This document shows, piece by piece, positions 43,132-51,843 of a DNA stretch of 64,000 nucleotides; positions within the stretch are counted from its first letter, which is position 1; each line of letters starts with the position of its first letter. This DNA is from Baekduia soli (GTDB taxonomy: Bacteria > Actinomycetota > Thermoleophilia > Solirubrobacterales > Solirubrobacteraceae). The translations under genes were made by a program, and so were the position numbers. The stretch spans positions 744,001 through 808,000 of the forward strand of contig NZ_CP042430.1 in the NCBI RefSeq assembly GCF_007970665.1, in the 5' to 3' direction. The notes below the pieces were generated by a model. The model was not told the origin of the DNA. It did no database searches and saw only the letters and a list, made by a program, of their open reading frames with translations.

Positions 43132-43980
43132 ATGGACCCGGCGGCCTTCCGCGAGGCCCAGCACCGCCACTGGGACGCGGCGGCGGTGGGATGGGAGCAG
43201 TGGAGCGCGTTCAACGACCGCGCCGACGCGCACATCAGCGCGCGGCTGGTCGAGCTCGCCGGCGTACGGCCCGGCAGCCGGGTCCTGGACGTCGCGGCCG
43301 GCTACGGCGAGCCGGCGCTGACCGCCGCGCGCCGGGCGGGCCCGGAGGGCCGCGTGGTGGCCACCGACCTCTCCGCCGAGATGCTCGCGTCCGGGCGCCG
43401 GCGCGCCGCGGCGGCCGGACTGGACACCGTGGAGTTCCTGGCGTGCGGCGCCTGCAGCCTCGACTTCCCGTCCGCGAGCTTCGACGCGGCCGTCTCGCGC
43501 TGGGGGATCATCTTCGAGCCCGACCCGGAGGCCGCCGCGCGGCGCGTCCGGGGCTTCCTCAAGCCGGGTGCGCGGATCGCGATCAGCTCCTGGGGCGAGC
43601 CGGAGGAGGTCCCCTTCCTCGCGATCCCGATGCGCACGGCGATGCAGCGGTTCGGCGTGGCCCCGCCGCCGCCCGGGACGCCGGGGCCCCTGTCGCGGCC
43701 CACCCCCGCGGCCCTCGGCGGGCTGCTCGAGGCGGCCGGGTTCTCCGACGTCGCGGTCGAGCGGGACGCGGTGACGTTCGTCTTCGACGCCCCGGAGCGG
43801 TTCACCGCCTACGTCCGGGCGATCTCGGCCCCGATCCGCGCGATGGTCGAGCAGCACGCCGGCGAGGCCCAGGAGGAGGCCTGGGACGCGATCACCCAGG
43901 CCGCGGCGGAGGCGGCGGGCGGCCCGGGACCGGTGACGCTCACCAACGTCGTGCTGCTCGCCTCGGGCACCGCCCCGTAG
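43132..43980 (+). CDS. Class I SAM-dependent methyltransferase
   Basis: A 282-residue methyltransferase: motif I VLDVAAGYGEPAL, the acidic end of beta-2 (VVATDLSAEML), and post-motif segments. It is like the UbiE/COQ5-type group. An upstream in-frame ATG at 43099 is possible and follows a TAACGT box at 43080-43085; ATG 43132 has a weak GAAGG and fits homologous starts. The gene is convergent with the isochorismatase gene. Target not known. Confidence 0.85.
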   Translation: MDPAAFREAQHRHWDAAAVGWEQWSAFNDRADAHISARLVELAGVRPGSRVLDVAAGYGEPALTAARRAGPEGRVVATDLSAEMLASGRRRAAAAGLDTVEFLACGACSLDFPSASFDAAVSRWGIIFEPDPEAAARRVRGFLKPGARIAISSWGEPEEVPFLAIPMRTAMQRFGVAPPPPGTPGPLSRPTPAALGGLLEAAGFSDVAVERDAVTFVFDAPERFTAYVRAISAPIRAMVEQHAGEAQEEAWDAITQAAAEAAGGPGPVTLTNVVLLASGTAP

Positions 43981-43981
43981 G

Positions 43982-44671
43982 TCAGGACCGGCGCTCGAGG
44001 TGCGCGCGGACCTCGTCGCTGGCGCGCACGTCGGCGTACTGGCGGTCGAGGTCGAACAGCGCGACGAGGTGCGAGACCTCGAAGCGGTCGAACACGCAGT
44101 CCTCGACCACGACGGTCCGGAAGTTGTAGGACGCGCTGTCGACGGCGGTCGCGCGCACGCAGTTGGCGGTGGAGCCGCCCGTGACCACCACCGTGTCGAT
44201 CCCGCGGTCGACGAGCAGGCTCATCAGCTCCGTGCCGAAGAACGCGCTGGGCTTGCGCTTGACGAGCACGATGTCGCCGTGCTGGGGCGCGACGGACGCG
44301 TGGATCGCGGCGCCCTCCGAGCCCTCCCAGAGCCAGCCCTCGGTCTGCAGCGGCTCGCGCTTGCGGAGGTAGACGCCGCCGTCGCTGCCGTCGCGGCGCA
44401 GCTCCATGCGCGTGTAGACCACCGGCGCGCCGGCCGCGCGGGCGGTGGCGAGCAGCGGCGCGATGCGCTGCAGCGCGCGCTCGGCCACGGGGCCGCAGGC
44501 CGACGGGTAGGCGTGCGTCGAGCCGGGCGGCGGCCCCACCATGTAGTTCTGGACATCGATGACGAGCACCGCGCAGCGCTCGCCCATGCCCACGCGCCGG
44601 CCGAAGCGCGCGCCGGCGAGTCGCTCGCGGTCGGCGTCGCCCAGCAGGTGCTCCCAGGCGCGCGGGGCCAC
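43982..44671 (-). CDS. Isochorismatase-family cysteine hydrolase
   Basis: A 229-residue amidohydrolase of the isochorismatase fold with the catalytic triad Asp39 (VLVIDVQN), Lys138 or Lys140 (VLVKRKPSAF) and Cys171 (GGSTANCVRAT). This group includes N-carbamoylsarcosine amidase, ureidoacrylate hydrolase, maleamate amidase and biuret hydrolase; these remove ammonia from amides or carbamoyl groups. GTG 44671 directly abuts the cyclase gene stop, so they are one operon. A role in losing nitrogen from an opened ring is inferred. Confidence 0.88.
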   Translation of the reverse strand: MAPRAWEHLLGDADRERLAGARFGRRVGMGERCAVLVIDVQNYMVGPPPGSTHAYPSACGPVAERALQRIAPLLATARAAGAPVVYTRMELRRDGSDGGVYLRKREPLQTEGWLWEGSEGAAIHASVAPQHGDIVLVKRKPSAFFGTELMSLLVDRGIDTVVVTGGSTANCVRATAVDSASYNFRTVVVEDCVFDRFEVSHLVALFDLDRQYADVRASDEVRAHLERRS

Positions 44672-45547
44672 CTAGACCACCGCGACGGGGTTGACCATCG
44701 AGGCCGACGCCCCGCGCAACCGCAGCGGGGCGATCACGCAGCAGAACTCGGTGACCCCGTCGGCGGCGAGCTCCTGGGTGCGCACGTTCTCCAGCAGGTA
44801 GCAGCCGTAGCGCGCCAGGCAGTGCTGGTGCACGGGGAACACCTCGTCGGGCGGATCCCCCGGGACCGCCTCGACGGCCCAGGTGTCGGCGCCGATGACC
44901 GCGACGCGGCGATCGGTGCACCAGATCGCCGCCTCGATGCCGATCCCGGGCTCCGTCGTCGCGTAGCGGCCGGGATCCTGCGCCCACAGCGACCCCCAGC
45001 CCGTGTGGAGGACGAGGACGTCGCCGGCCCGCACCTCCACGCCGGCCCGCGCCGCGGCCGCCTCGAGGTCGGCGGCCGTGATGAGCTCGCTGTCGCCGAG
45101 CATCGGCACCCGGCGCAGGGCCGCGATGTCGAGCAGGACCCCGCGCGTCACGAGCGGCGGCAGGCCCTCCATCCCGAGCTCGGTGAGCCCGTCGGGCCCG
45201 ACGATCGCGTCGTAGCGCACGCCGTTGTAGGCGTGGTCGCGGATCCCGACGTGGGCCAGCCCGTCCAGGTGCGTGCCGCTGTGCAGCGCACCGGAGACGC
45301 TCTCCTCCAGCGAGGCCACGCCGTTGGGGCCGCGGAACCGGCCCGGGAGCACGCGGTCGAGGATCAGGGAGTGGCGCCAGTAGCGCCACATCCGCGCCGG
45401 CGAGGCGGCGTCGAGCGTCTGGGCCAGGCCGTAGCGCCGGCCCGACCGGATGAGCGCCCCCGCGTCGCGGACCTGCGCCTCGCCGATCTCGTTGACCGCG
45501 CCGAGCCGGTCCTCGGCGCCGTAGCGATGCGGGAACGGCGAGGTCAT
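44672..45547 (-). CDS. Cyclase-family metal-dependent hydrolase
   Basis: A 291-residue member of the cyclase/kynurenine formamidase-like family. The metal motif H-x-GTH-x-D-x2-x-H appears as HSGTHLDGLAH, and VLVLHTGWG with later Glu/His (VHQHCLARYG) complete the site. Relatives hydrolyse cyclic imides, isatin or formylkynurenine. It overlaps the upstream fusion gene by ATGA and abuts the isochorismatase gene, so ring opening followed by deamidation is the natural reading. Confidence 0.85.
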   Translation of the reverse strand: MTSPFPHRYGAEDRLGAVNEIGEAQVRDAGALIRSGRRYGLAQTLDAASPARMWRYWRHSLILDRVLPGRFRGPNGVASLEESVSGALHSGTHLDGLAHVGIRDHAYNGVRYDAIVGPDGLTELGMEGLPPLVTRGVLLDIAALRRVPMLGDSELITAADLEAAAARAGVEVRAGDVLVLHTGWGSLWAQDPGRYATTEPGIGIEAAIWCTDRRVAVIGADTWAVEAVPGDPPDEVFPVHQHCLARYGCYLLENVRTQELAADGVTEFCCVIAPLRLRGASASMVNPVAVV

Positions 45548-47601
45548 CCGCGCCGCTCGAACTCCGCGTCGGCGGTCGTGCCGACCTCCGCCGGCCCCGT
45601 CCACCGGATCTCGCCTGGCGTCCGGCTCAGCCGGGCCACGATGTTCGGCATGACGAGCGTCCCGAGGTCCGGGTCGGGCACCTCCACGAACGTGCCGCGC
45701 GCCTGGAAGTGCGGGTCCTCGCTGATCTGCCGCGCGTCCTGGACGGGCGCGATCGGCGCCTCGGCGGCCGCGAAGCGCTCCAGGACGGCGTCGCGCTCGT
45801 GCTCGGCGATCCACGCGGCGACCAGCCCGTCGATCTCGTCGGCGTGCGCGCGGCGGGCCGCGGCGTCGGCGAAGCGCGCGTCGTCGGCCAGCTCGGGGCG
45901 CTCGATCGCCGCCAGGACCCGCTGGGCGATGCGCTGGGTCCCCGCGGAGATGGCGACCCAGTGGCCGTCGGCCGTGCGGTAGGTGTTGCGCGGCGCGGTG
46001 CGCGGCGACCGGTTGCCCTGGCGCTGCTGCACGACGCCGAGGTGGGCGAACTCCGTGAGCACCGGCCCGAGCAGGCTGAACAGCGGCTCGTACAGGCTGA
46101 GGTCGATGACCTGCCCGAGGTGCCCGCCGCCGGCGTCGCGCCAGTACAGCGCGGTGAGCACGGCCGACGTGCCGACCATCGCCGTGATGCCGTCGGCCAG
46201 GCCGAACGGCGGCAGCGTCGGCGGTCCGTCGGGGGCGCCCGTGATGAACGCGAAGCCCGAGAACGCCTCGGCGAGCGTGCCGAACCCGGGCTGCGAGCTC
46301 TTGGGCCCGTATTGCCCGAAGCCCGTGACGCGCACCATGACGATGCCCGGGTTGATGGCCTCCAGGTCGGCGGGCCCCAGGCCCCAGGCCTCCATGCGCC
46401 CGGGGCGGAAGTTCTCGATCACCACGTCGGCCTCGGCCACCAGGCGCCGGACGGTGTCGCGCGCCTCCTCCCGGCCGAGGTCGAGCGTGATGACGCGCTT
46501 GTTGCGCGACACGACCTTCCACCACAGCGGCACGCCGTCCTTGGCCTCGCCCCACCGACGCAGGTCGTCGCCGCGCGGGTGCTCGACCTTGATGACGTCG
46601 GCGCCGAAGTCGCCGAGGTTGGTGGCGATGAGGGGCCCGGCGTAGAGGCTGGAGAGGTCGAGGACGCGGACGCCGTGCAGCGCGCGGGGCCGGCCGGCGG
46701 GCCCCGTGCCCTGTGCCGGCGCGGGGCGCTCGGGGCCGGAGCCGGCGAGCACGCGCCGCGCCCGCTCGGCGACGGGGTAGTCGATCAGCTTGCCGTCCAC
46801 GGTGATGGCCGCGACGCCGGCGGCCTCGGCCTGCTCGAACGCGTCGAGGATGCGGCGGGCGCCCGCGAGCTCCGCGGCGCCCGGGGCGAACGCCTCGGCG
46901 ATGACCGGCACCTGCCCCGGATGGATCGCATGCTTGGAGCCGAACCCGAGCGCACGGGCCTCGTCGGCCTCGACGCGCAGCCCCTCGAGGTCGTCGACCA
47001 CGGCGTAGGACCCGTCGTGGGGCGCGTCGAGCCCCGCGCGGCGCGAGGCCAGCACGATCGCCGTCTTGGCCGCCAGCAGCGTGGCGCCGAGGCGGCCGCC
47101 GGGCGGGGGCCACGCGACGCCGATGTCCAGGCTCATGTCGCCGGCCCCGAAGCCGAGCGACGTGACGCGCGGGCTGGCCGTGGCGATCGCGTCGACCTGG
47201 GCGACGCCCGCCGCGGTCTCGATCGTCGGCAGGATCGCGATCGCGCCGGGCGGCAGGCCGCGCTCGCGCTCGAGCTCGCCGATCATCCAGTCGGCGATCC
47301 CGACCTCGCGGGCGCCCTCGGACTTCGGCAGGACGATGCCGCTGAGCCCGCGCTGCACGACGACCTCGAGGTCCGCGCGCAGGTGCGTGCTGTCGACGGC
47401 GTTGACCCGGACGTGCAGCTCGAGCCCGGCGCCGTGGTCGGCGAGCGCCTGGGCGACCCGCACCCGCGCGGCAGGCTTCGCGCGCTCGGCGACCGCGTCC
47501 TCGAGGTCGAGGATGAACGCCGAGGTCGGCAGCTCCGGCAGCTTGGCGAGCTTGCGGGCGTCGCTGCCCGGGACGTAGAGCATGACCGCGTGGGAGCCCA
47601 T
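45544..47601 (-). CDS. Fusion of citrate-lyase-like (HpcH/CitE) aldolase and family III CoA transferase
   Basis: A two-enzyme fusion of about 685 residues. The N-terminal half (about 1-285) is a HpcH/CitE lyase (MLYVPGSDARKL, FILDLEDAV, LPTIETAAGV, GFGAGDMSLDIG, KHAIHPGQV). The C-terminal half (about 305-685) is a CaiB/BaiF CoA transferase (VLDLSSLYAGPLIATNLGDFGADVIKVE). At the usual place of the catalytic Asp the sequence reads PGFGTLAEAFSG. Together they could activate an acid and then split the CoA ester, as with malyl- or citramalyl-CoA. Start ATG 47601 sits 12 bases after a CATAAT box; GTG 47613 is an alternative. Confidence 0.88.
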   Translation of the reverse strand: MGSHAVMLYVPGSDARKLAKLPELPTSAFILDLEDAVAERAKPAARVRVAQALADHGAGLELHVRVNAVDSTHLRADLEVVVQRGLSGIVLPKSEGAREVGIADWMIGELERERGLPPGAIAILPTIETAAGVAQVDAIATASPRVTSLGFGAGDMSLDIGVAWPPPGGRLGATLLAAKTAIVLASRRAGLDAPHDGSYAVVDDLEGLRVEADEARALGFGSKHAIHPGQVPVIAEAFAPGAAELAGARRILDAFEQAEAAGVAAITVDGKLIDYPVAERARRVLAGSGPERPAPAQGTGPAGRPRALHGVRVLDLSSLYAGPLIATNLGDFGADVIKVEHPRGDDLRRWGEAKDGVPLWWKVVSRNKRVITLDLGREEARDTVRRLVAEADVVIENFRPGRMEAWGLGPADLEAINPGIVMVRVTGFGQYGPKSSQPGFGTLAEAFSGFAFITGAPDGPPTLPPFGLADGITAMVGTSAVLTALYWRDAGGGHLGQVIDLSLYEPLFSLLGPVLTEFAHLGVVQQRQGNRSPRTAPRNTYRTADGHWVAISAGTQRIAQRVLAAIERPELADDARFADAAARRAHADEIDGLVAAWIAEHERDAVLERFAAAEAPIAPVQDARQISEDPHFQARGTFVEVPDPDLGTLVMPNIVARLSRTPGEIRWTGPAEVGTTADAEFERRG

Positions 47602-47613
47602 CAGGCGGGCCAC

Positions 47614-47619
47614 ATTATG
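47614..47619 (-). promoter_or_regulatory. -10 box CATAAT before the fusion gene
   Basis: CATAAT on the minus strand ends 12 bases before ATG 47601, one of the few AT-rich hexamers in the area. Confidence 0.4.
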
Positions 47620-47655
47620 CGATCGGATCCGCCCCGGCCGCGCCGGGGCGCCCGG

Positions 47656-47661
47656 TAGTGT
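47656..47661 (+). promoter_or_regulatory. -10-like TAGTGT before the ICL/PEPM gene
   Basis: TAGTGT lies 37 bases before ATG 47699; a strong GGAGGAGG site follows it. Confidence 0.3.
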
Positions 47662-47698
47662 CCCGGCCGATCGTCAACGACCTGGAGGAGGCAGGGCG

Positions 47699-48553
47699 AT
47701 GCCGCCCAAGCTGCTGTCCCAGGACGGCATCATCGTCGCCCCCGGGGTGTACGACGTCCTGTCGGCCATCATCGCGGAGCAGGCCGGTGCCGGCGCGCTC
47801 TACATGACCGGCAACGGCCAGGCCTCGTCGGCCCTGGGCCTGCCCGACCTGGGCCTGATCACCCTGAGCGAGATGCGCGAGCGGATCCGCGCGACGCGGG
47901 CGCGGGTCTCGGTCCCGATCATCGCCGACGCCGACACCGGCTTCGGGAGCCTCCTCATGATCCAGCGCGCGGTGCAGGAGTACGAGGCCGCCGGTGCCGA
48001 CGCGATCCAGATCGAGGACCAGGTCGATCCCAAGCGCTGCGGCCACGAGCTCGGCCGCGCGGTGGTCGAGGTCGGCGAGATGGTCGCGCGGATCACCGCG
48101 GCGGTGCAGGCGCGGCGGTCGCGCGACTTCGCGGTGATCGCGCGCACGGACGCGCGCACCGACCTGGGCCTCGACGCGGCCATCGAGCGCGGGAACGCCT
48201 ATGCGCGGGCGGGGGCGGACGTCATCTTCGTCGAGTCCCCGGAGTCCGTGGAGGAGCTGGGCCGCGCCGTGCGCGAGATCGACGCCCCCGTGCTCGCCAA
48301 CATGGTCGAGACGGGGCGCACCCCGTACCTGTCGACCGCCGAGCTGGGCGCCCTCGGCGTCAAGGTCGCGATCTACCCCAGCATCGGGTTCCTGGCCGCG
48401 GCGTTCGCCGTGCGGACCGCGTACGGGGAGCTCCTGACCCGGGGACGCGCGGTCAGCCTGGACCGCATGCTCAGCCTCGACGAGTACCACGCGATCCTGT
48501 CGTTCTCCGACTTCGCCGAGACGAGCGAGCGGCTCGCCGGCGAGGGCGCCTGA
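47699..48553 (+). CDS. Isocitrate lyase/PEP mutase superfamily lyase
   Basis: A 284-residue TIM-barrel enzyme of the ICL/PEPM family: VAPGVYDVLSA at the start, metal-binding ADADTGFG and IEDQVDPKRCGH (the KRCGH loop with active-site Cys), ARTDAR and a C-terminal helix for swapping. Family members cleave 2-methylisocitrate, oxaloacetate or dimethylmalate. KRCGH resembles 2-methylisocitrate lyase and carboxyvinyl-carboxyphosphonate enzymes. ATG 47699 has GGAGGAGG 8 bases upstream. It is divergent from the CitE fusion and likely in the same catabolic network. Confidence 0.9.
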   Translation: MPPKLLSQDGIIVAPGVYDVLSAIIAEQAGAGALYMTGNGQASSALGLPDLGLITLSEMRERIRATRARVSVPIIADADTGFGSLLMIQRAVQEYEAAGADAIQIEDQVDPKRCGHELGRAVVEVGEMVARITAAVQARRSRDFAVIARTDARTDLGLDAAIERGNAYARAGADVIFVESPESVEELGRAVREIDAPVLANMVETGRTPYLSTAELGALGVKVAIYPSIGFLAAAFAVRTAYGELLTRGRAVSLDRMLSLDEYHAILSFSDFAETSERLAGEGA

Positions 48554-48564
48554 GGCCGCGGGCG

Positions 48565-49380
48565 ATGCCCGGGCCGCGGGAGGTCGAGCTCTCGTTGGAC
48601 GGCCGCGTCGCGACGCTCCGGCTGAACCGGCCGGAGCGGCTCAACGCGATCTCGCAGTCGCTGATGGACGCCCTCGGCGACGCGCTGGACGTCATCGACG
48701 CCCAGCCCGACTGCCGCGTGATCGTGCTCGGGGGCAACGGCCGGGCGTTCAGCGCCGGCGGCGACCTGACGGAGTTCCTGGGGCGCCTGCGGGCCAACGA
48801 CCCGGCCGGGCTCACGGCGTTCGTGGGTCAGGTGACCCGCACGCTGTCGCGGCTGGAGGACAACCCGCGGCCGGTGATCGCCGCGGTCAACGGCGTCGCG
48901 GTCGCCGGCGGGCTGGAGCTGATCCTGTGCTGCGACATCGTCGTCGCCGCGCGCGGGGCGATGATCGGCGACGGGCACCTGACCTACGGGGTGCTCCCGG
49001 GGGGCGGCTCGGCGGTGCGGCTCATCCGCAAGGTGCCCGCCAACGTCGCGACCCGGCTGCTGCTCACCGGCGACCTCGTCCCGGCCGAGGAGCTCCGCGA
49101 CCACGGCCTGGTCAACGAGGTCGTCGACGCCGACCGGCTCGACCGGCACGTCGCCGAGCTGGCCGAGCGCATCGCCCGGCTCAGCCCGCGAGCCCTCGCC
49201 GAGGTCAAGCGCGTCGCGCGACGGGCCGCCGAGCTCCCCGTCGCCGAGGGCCTGCGCCTGGAGCACGAGGCGTTCGGCGCCTACGCCGACTCGCCCGACC
49301 TGGCCGAGGGGCTCGCGGCGTTCGAGGAGCGCCGGCGCCCGGAGTTCCCGCCGGCCGCCCGTGGCGAGGGACGGCGGTGA
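48565..49380 (+). CDS. Enoyl-CoA hydratase/isomerase
   Basis: Crotonase-fold protein of 271 residues. CoA/oxyanion loops are AFSAGGDLTEF and GVAVAGGLELILCCD; the second catalytic Glu position is in the DGHLTYGVLPGGGSA region, where a Gly-rich stretch replaces the common Glu, so isomerase or other activity is possible. It starts 11 bases after the lyase stop and overlaps the next frame by GTGA, showing that a third gene once followed in this operon. Confidence 0.88.
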   Translation: MPGPREVELSLDGRVATLRLNRPERLNAISQSLMDALGDALDVIDAQPDCRVIVLGGNGRAFSAGGDLTEFLGRLRANDPAGLTAFVGQVTRTLSRLEDNPRPVIAAVNGVAVAGGLELILCCDIVVAARGAMIGDGHLTYGVLPGGGSAVRLIRKVPANVATRLLLTGDLVPAEELRDHGLVNEVVDADRLDRHVAELAERIARLSPRALAEVKRVARRAAELPVAEGLRLEHEAFGAYADSPDLAEGLAAFEERRRPEFPPAARGEGRR

Positions 49381-49632
49381 CCGGTGCCGCCCCGGCGGAC
49401 CTCGATGCGCTGCTGCGCGCGGCGGCGGCGCGCTGGACGGCGAGCGAGCTCGTCTTCCCGGCGTTCCTGCCCGACGGATGGTTCCGCACCGGCGACCTCG
49501 GGTCATGGACCCGGAGGGCCGCCTGACCTGGGCGGGGCGCATCAAGGACATGCTGAAGGTCTGTGGCGAGAACGTCGCCGCGCTCGAGGCCGAGTCGTTC
49601 CTGGTCCCCCACCCGGCGATCGACATCGCCGC
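49377..49632 (+). pseudogene. Remnant of acyl-CoA synthetase (AMP-forming)
   Basis: The frame opens with GTG overlapping the hydratase stop and gives about 29 N-terminal residues of a typical synthetase, then jumps straight into the late motif DGWFRTGDLG. After that a base is missing and the reading continues in another frame (DPEGRLTWAGRIKDMLKV, GENVAALEAESFLVPHPA) until about 49632, where related sequence stops abruptly. So the large middle of the adenylation domain is deleted, one frameshift is present and the C-terminal end is lost at the island border. Confidence 0.8.
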
Positions 49633-49842
49633 ATGTGAGGCGGGCTGCGCTCGGCGGCGTGCCGCGACTCGGTTGAGCACCGCTGCGGGCGGGCCCGGCG
49701 ATGGCGTGGCTGCGCCGGCGATCGCCAGGAAGGTCTCCCGGCGGACGTCGACGGTGCCGTATCCGCCCTGGTCAGGCGAGCGAGTACCGCCTCGCAGGCG
49801 GGTGCGAGTCGGGGAGACGCGGGCCTCGGCGGCCGGCGAGTG

Positions 49843-49938
49843 CTATGCGGTGTGGCCGAAACGCCGAGCGATGCGAGCCTGGAGCTTGCGCAGTCGCTTG
49901 CGCTCCGCCACCCGTCGACGCAGACGCGGGAATCGCAT
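49843..49938 (-). CDS. 31-residue highly basic micro-ORF
   Basis: ATG 49938 is preceded, four bases away, by GAGGTGA, a perfect seven-base match to the anti-Shine-Dalgarno. The peptide begins MRFPRLRRRVAERKRLRK and contains 13 Arg and 3 Lys, likely an RNA- or DNA-binding helix. Not a known ribosomal protein to my eye. It may be genuine or a remnant in the island. Confidence 0.35.
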   Translation of the reverse strand: MRFPRLRRRVAERKRLRKLQARIARRFGHTA

Positions 49939-50427
49939 CCCGTCACCTCAGCACATGGAGGTTAAGCGACCATGATCGAGGGGACCCGATTCGAGCCGCG
50001 CCGCCGAGGCGGCGCGGCCGCCGGACCGCAGTCCGCCTACTTCGCGCTCCAGACCTGGCCGCGAACGCGGTCGACCCTGAACCACGTGCCCGCTGACCGG
50101 CCGTGCCTGACCGAACCGCTCGTGCGACACCACCACCCACCCCTTCCGGACATAGGCGGCACACGTCCGCGGCTTCAGGGGCGGCGCGAGAACGAGAGTC
50201 AAGTCCCAGGACTTGACCGGGCGCCAGCGGGTCAGCGCGCTGAGCCTGCAGCGCGTGCAGCCACCGGTCGCGTTCAGAGCTGAATCCTGCCAGCGTACGA
50301 CCGACAAGCCCCGAGCCTGCACGAGCGCTTGTCGTCCCGAGCGGGCGCGGTCGACGCGCGTCCGCTCGGCAGGGTGGGCGTCTGTCAGGATCGGCTGCCC
50401 GGGGGGTTGGAGCCGGAGGGAGCAGGG
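49939..50427. other. Gene-poor stretch inside the island
   Basis: About 490 bases without a convincing gene on either strand; the open frames seen have no ribosome site or family pattern. It is probably debris of earlier insertions. Confidence 0.5.
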
Positions 50428-51396
50428 GTGTTTGCCCACATGATCTACGGGTTCACCGGCCCGGATGATGTCCGGTGGATCGAGGCGCCGGAGCCGGTTG
50501 TCGATGGCGGGGTCGTTGTTGACGTGGTGGCCGCCGGTGTGTCGTTTGCCGATCTGTTGCAGACGCAGGGCCTGTACCAGATGCAGGTGTCCGTCCCCTA
50601 CACGCCGGGCATGGAGGCCGCCGGCCTCGTGCGGTCTGACCGGCCCGACCTCGGCCTTGCCGCCGGGCAACGCGTCGCGATGCTCGTGTCGCACGGCGGC
50701 TGGCAGGAGGTCCTCAGCGTGCCGCCCGAGCGAATCCTGCGGCTCCCTGACGACATGAGCTTCGAGGCGGGCGCAGCCACGCCGCTTAACGGCTTGACCG
50801 TCCTGTTCGCCCTGGAGACGCGCGCACGGGCCCAGTCTGGCGAGACCTTGTTGGTCCACGGTGCGGCGGGAGGCGTCGGCACGGCCGCCATCCAACTCGG
50901 ACGCGCGCTCGGGCTGCGGACGATCGCGGTCGTCGGTGATGAGGCCAAGCGGGAGTTCGCGCTGCAGTCCGGGGCAGAGCACGCCGTGCTGGACGAGGGC
51001 TGGCTTGCTGCGGTGCGCGACCTGACCGGCGACCGCGCCGTCGACATCGTGCTCGACCCGGTCGGGGGCGAGCGCATGACCGACAGCCTGCGATCGCTGG
51101 CACCACAAGGTCGTGTGCTGGTCGTCGGCTTCAGCGCCGGTGAGATCCCGACCGTCAAGGTCAACCGGCTGCTGCTCGCCAACATCACCGTCATCGGTGC
51201 CGCCTCGCGCGAGTACTTCGAGCAGCACCCCGACAGCGTGGCCGACCTCTGGGCGCGCCTGATCGACCTCCGACAGACAGCACAGCTGCCCGATCCCCCC
51301 GTCCAGGCCTACCCCTTCTTCGACGCTCAGGGCGCGCTACGCGCCATCGCTCAACGTCGGGCGACAGGCAAGGTCGTCCTCAGCACGCAGCTGTAG
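50428..51396 (+). CDS. NADPH:quinone oxidoreductase-like protein, foreign codon style
   Basis: Zeta-crystallin-type medium-chain reductase without zinc, 322 residues: VSFADLLQTQGLYQ near the start, Rossmann VHGAAGGVGTAAIQLGRALG, and DIVLDPVGGERM. It likely reduces quinones or enones with NADPH. GTG 50428 has GGAGGG 7 bases upstream; ATG 50440 is an alternative further off. The gene is whole and lies in the decayed island; codons such as GTT, CTT and GCT are commoner than in neighbours, which suggests it came by transfer. Confidence 0.88.
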   Translation: MFAHMIYGFTGPDDVRWIEAPEPVVDGGVVVDVVAAGVSFADLLQTQGLYQMQVSVPYTPGMEAAGLVRSDRPDLGLAAGQRVAMLVSHGGWQEVLSVPPERILRLPDDMSFEAGAATPLNGLTVLFALETRARAQSGETLLVHGAAGGVGTAAIQLGRALGLRTIAVVGDEAKREFALQSGAEHAVLDEGWLAAVRDLTGDRAVDIVLDPVGGERMTDSLRSLAPQGRVLVVGFSAGEIPTVKVNRLLLANITVIGAASREYFEQHPDSVADLWARLIDLRQTAQLPDPPVQAYPFFDAQGALRAIAQRRATGKVVLSTQL

Positions 51397-51399
51397 GAC

Positions 51400-51843
51400 C
51401 ATCCGCCACGACAAGCCGCCCGAGGTCCGACCGTCGAGCCACATCGAAAGGCCCGGGGGCGGGTGGCGCAGGTCGTGGAAGCGCAGCGGCCGCAGGCCGG
51501 CACGGTCCAGCGCGAGCTTGTAGCGCCGCCGCAGGGCCGAGTCGTCGACGTCGCCGCCATCCCGGGCCGACGAAGACCAGATCGTTGTCGCCGACCGACC
51601 CCGCCCGGGCACTGCCCAGCCGGGCGAGCTCCTGGGTCAGCACCTTGCTCTCGGAGCGTGGCGCGATCGTCAGCCCGGCCCGCCGGCGCTCGATCATGGT
51701 GCCGTGATGTCGTCCAGCGTCACGTGGCCGAAGGCCGGCCGCAGGTACCGGTGGACCGAGTCGCGGTAGTCGACCCTCGTCGAGGGCTTGCAAGCGCGGT
51801 CCTCGAGGCAGGAGCTCAGCCACTCGTCGCAGGCCCTTCGGCA
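51400..51843 (-). pseudogene. Tyrosine recombinase (integrase) remnant
   Basis: On the minus strand directly beyond the tRNA-Lys 3' end. Pieces in differing frames give an N-terminal core-binding domain (DEWLSSCLEDRACKPST, then VHRYLRPAFGHVTLDDI) and, after stops and shifts, part of the catalytic domain (RRRYKLALDRAGLRPLRFHD followed by LRH). The H-x-x-R box is there (HDLRH), but the first Arg and last Tyr parts are missing or broken. It marks past insertion of an element into the tRNA. Confidence 0.75.

Larger units (their letters stand above)
49633..51843. mobile_element. Decayed genomic island next to tRNA-Lys
   Basis: Between the broken synthetase and tRNA-Lys, gene density and codon style change. 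The stretch includes more codons ending in T or A (for example GTT, CTT, TTG), an integrase wreck next to the tRNA, one intact oxidoreductase and almost 500 bases without a gene. I saw no copy of the tRNA 3' end near 49.63 kb, so the attachment repeat may be lost. Borders are inferred. Confidence 0.6.

Noticed and set aside
49633-49700. tRNA-Lys 3' repeat as an attachment site at the far island border
   Set aside because: No copy of the tRNA 3' end was found there, so no repeat is claimed.
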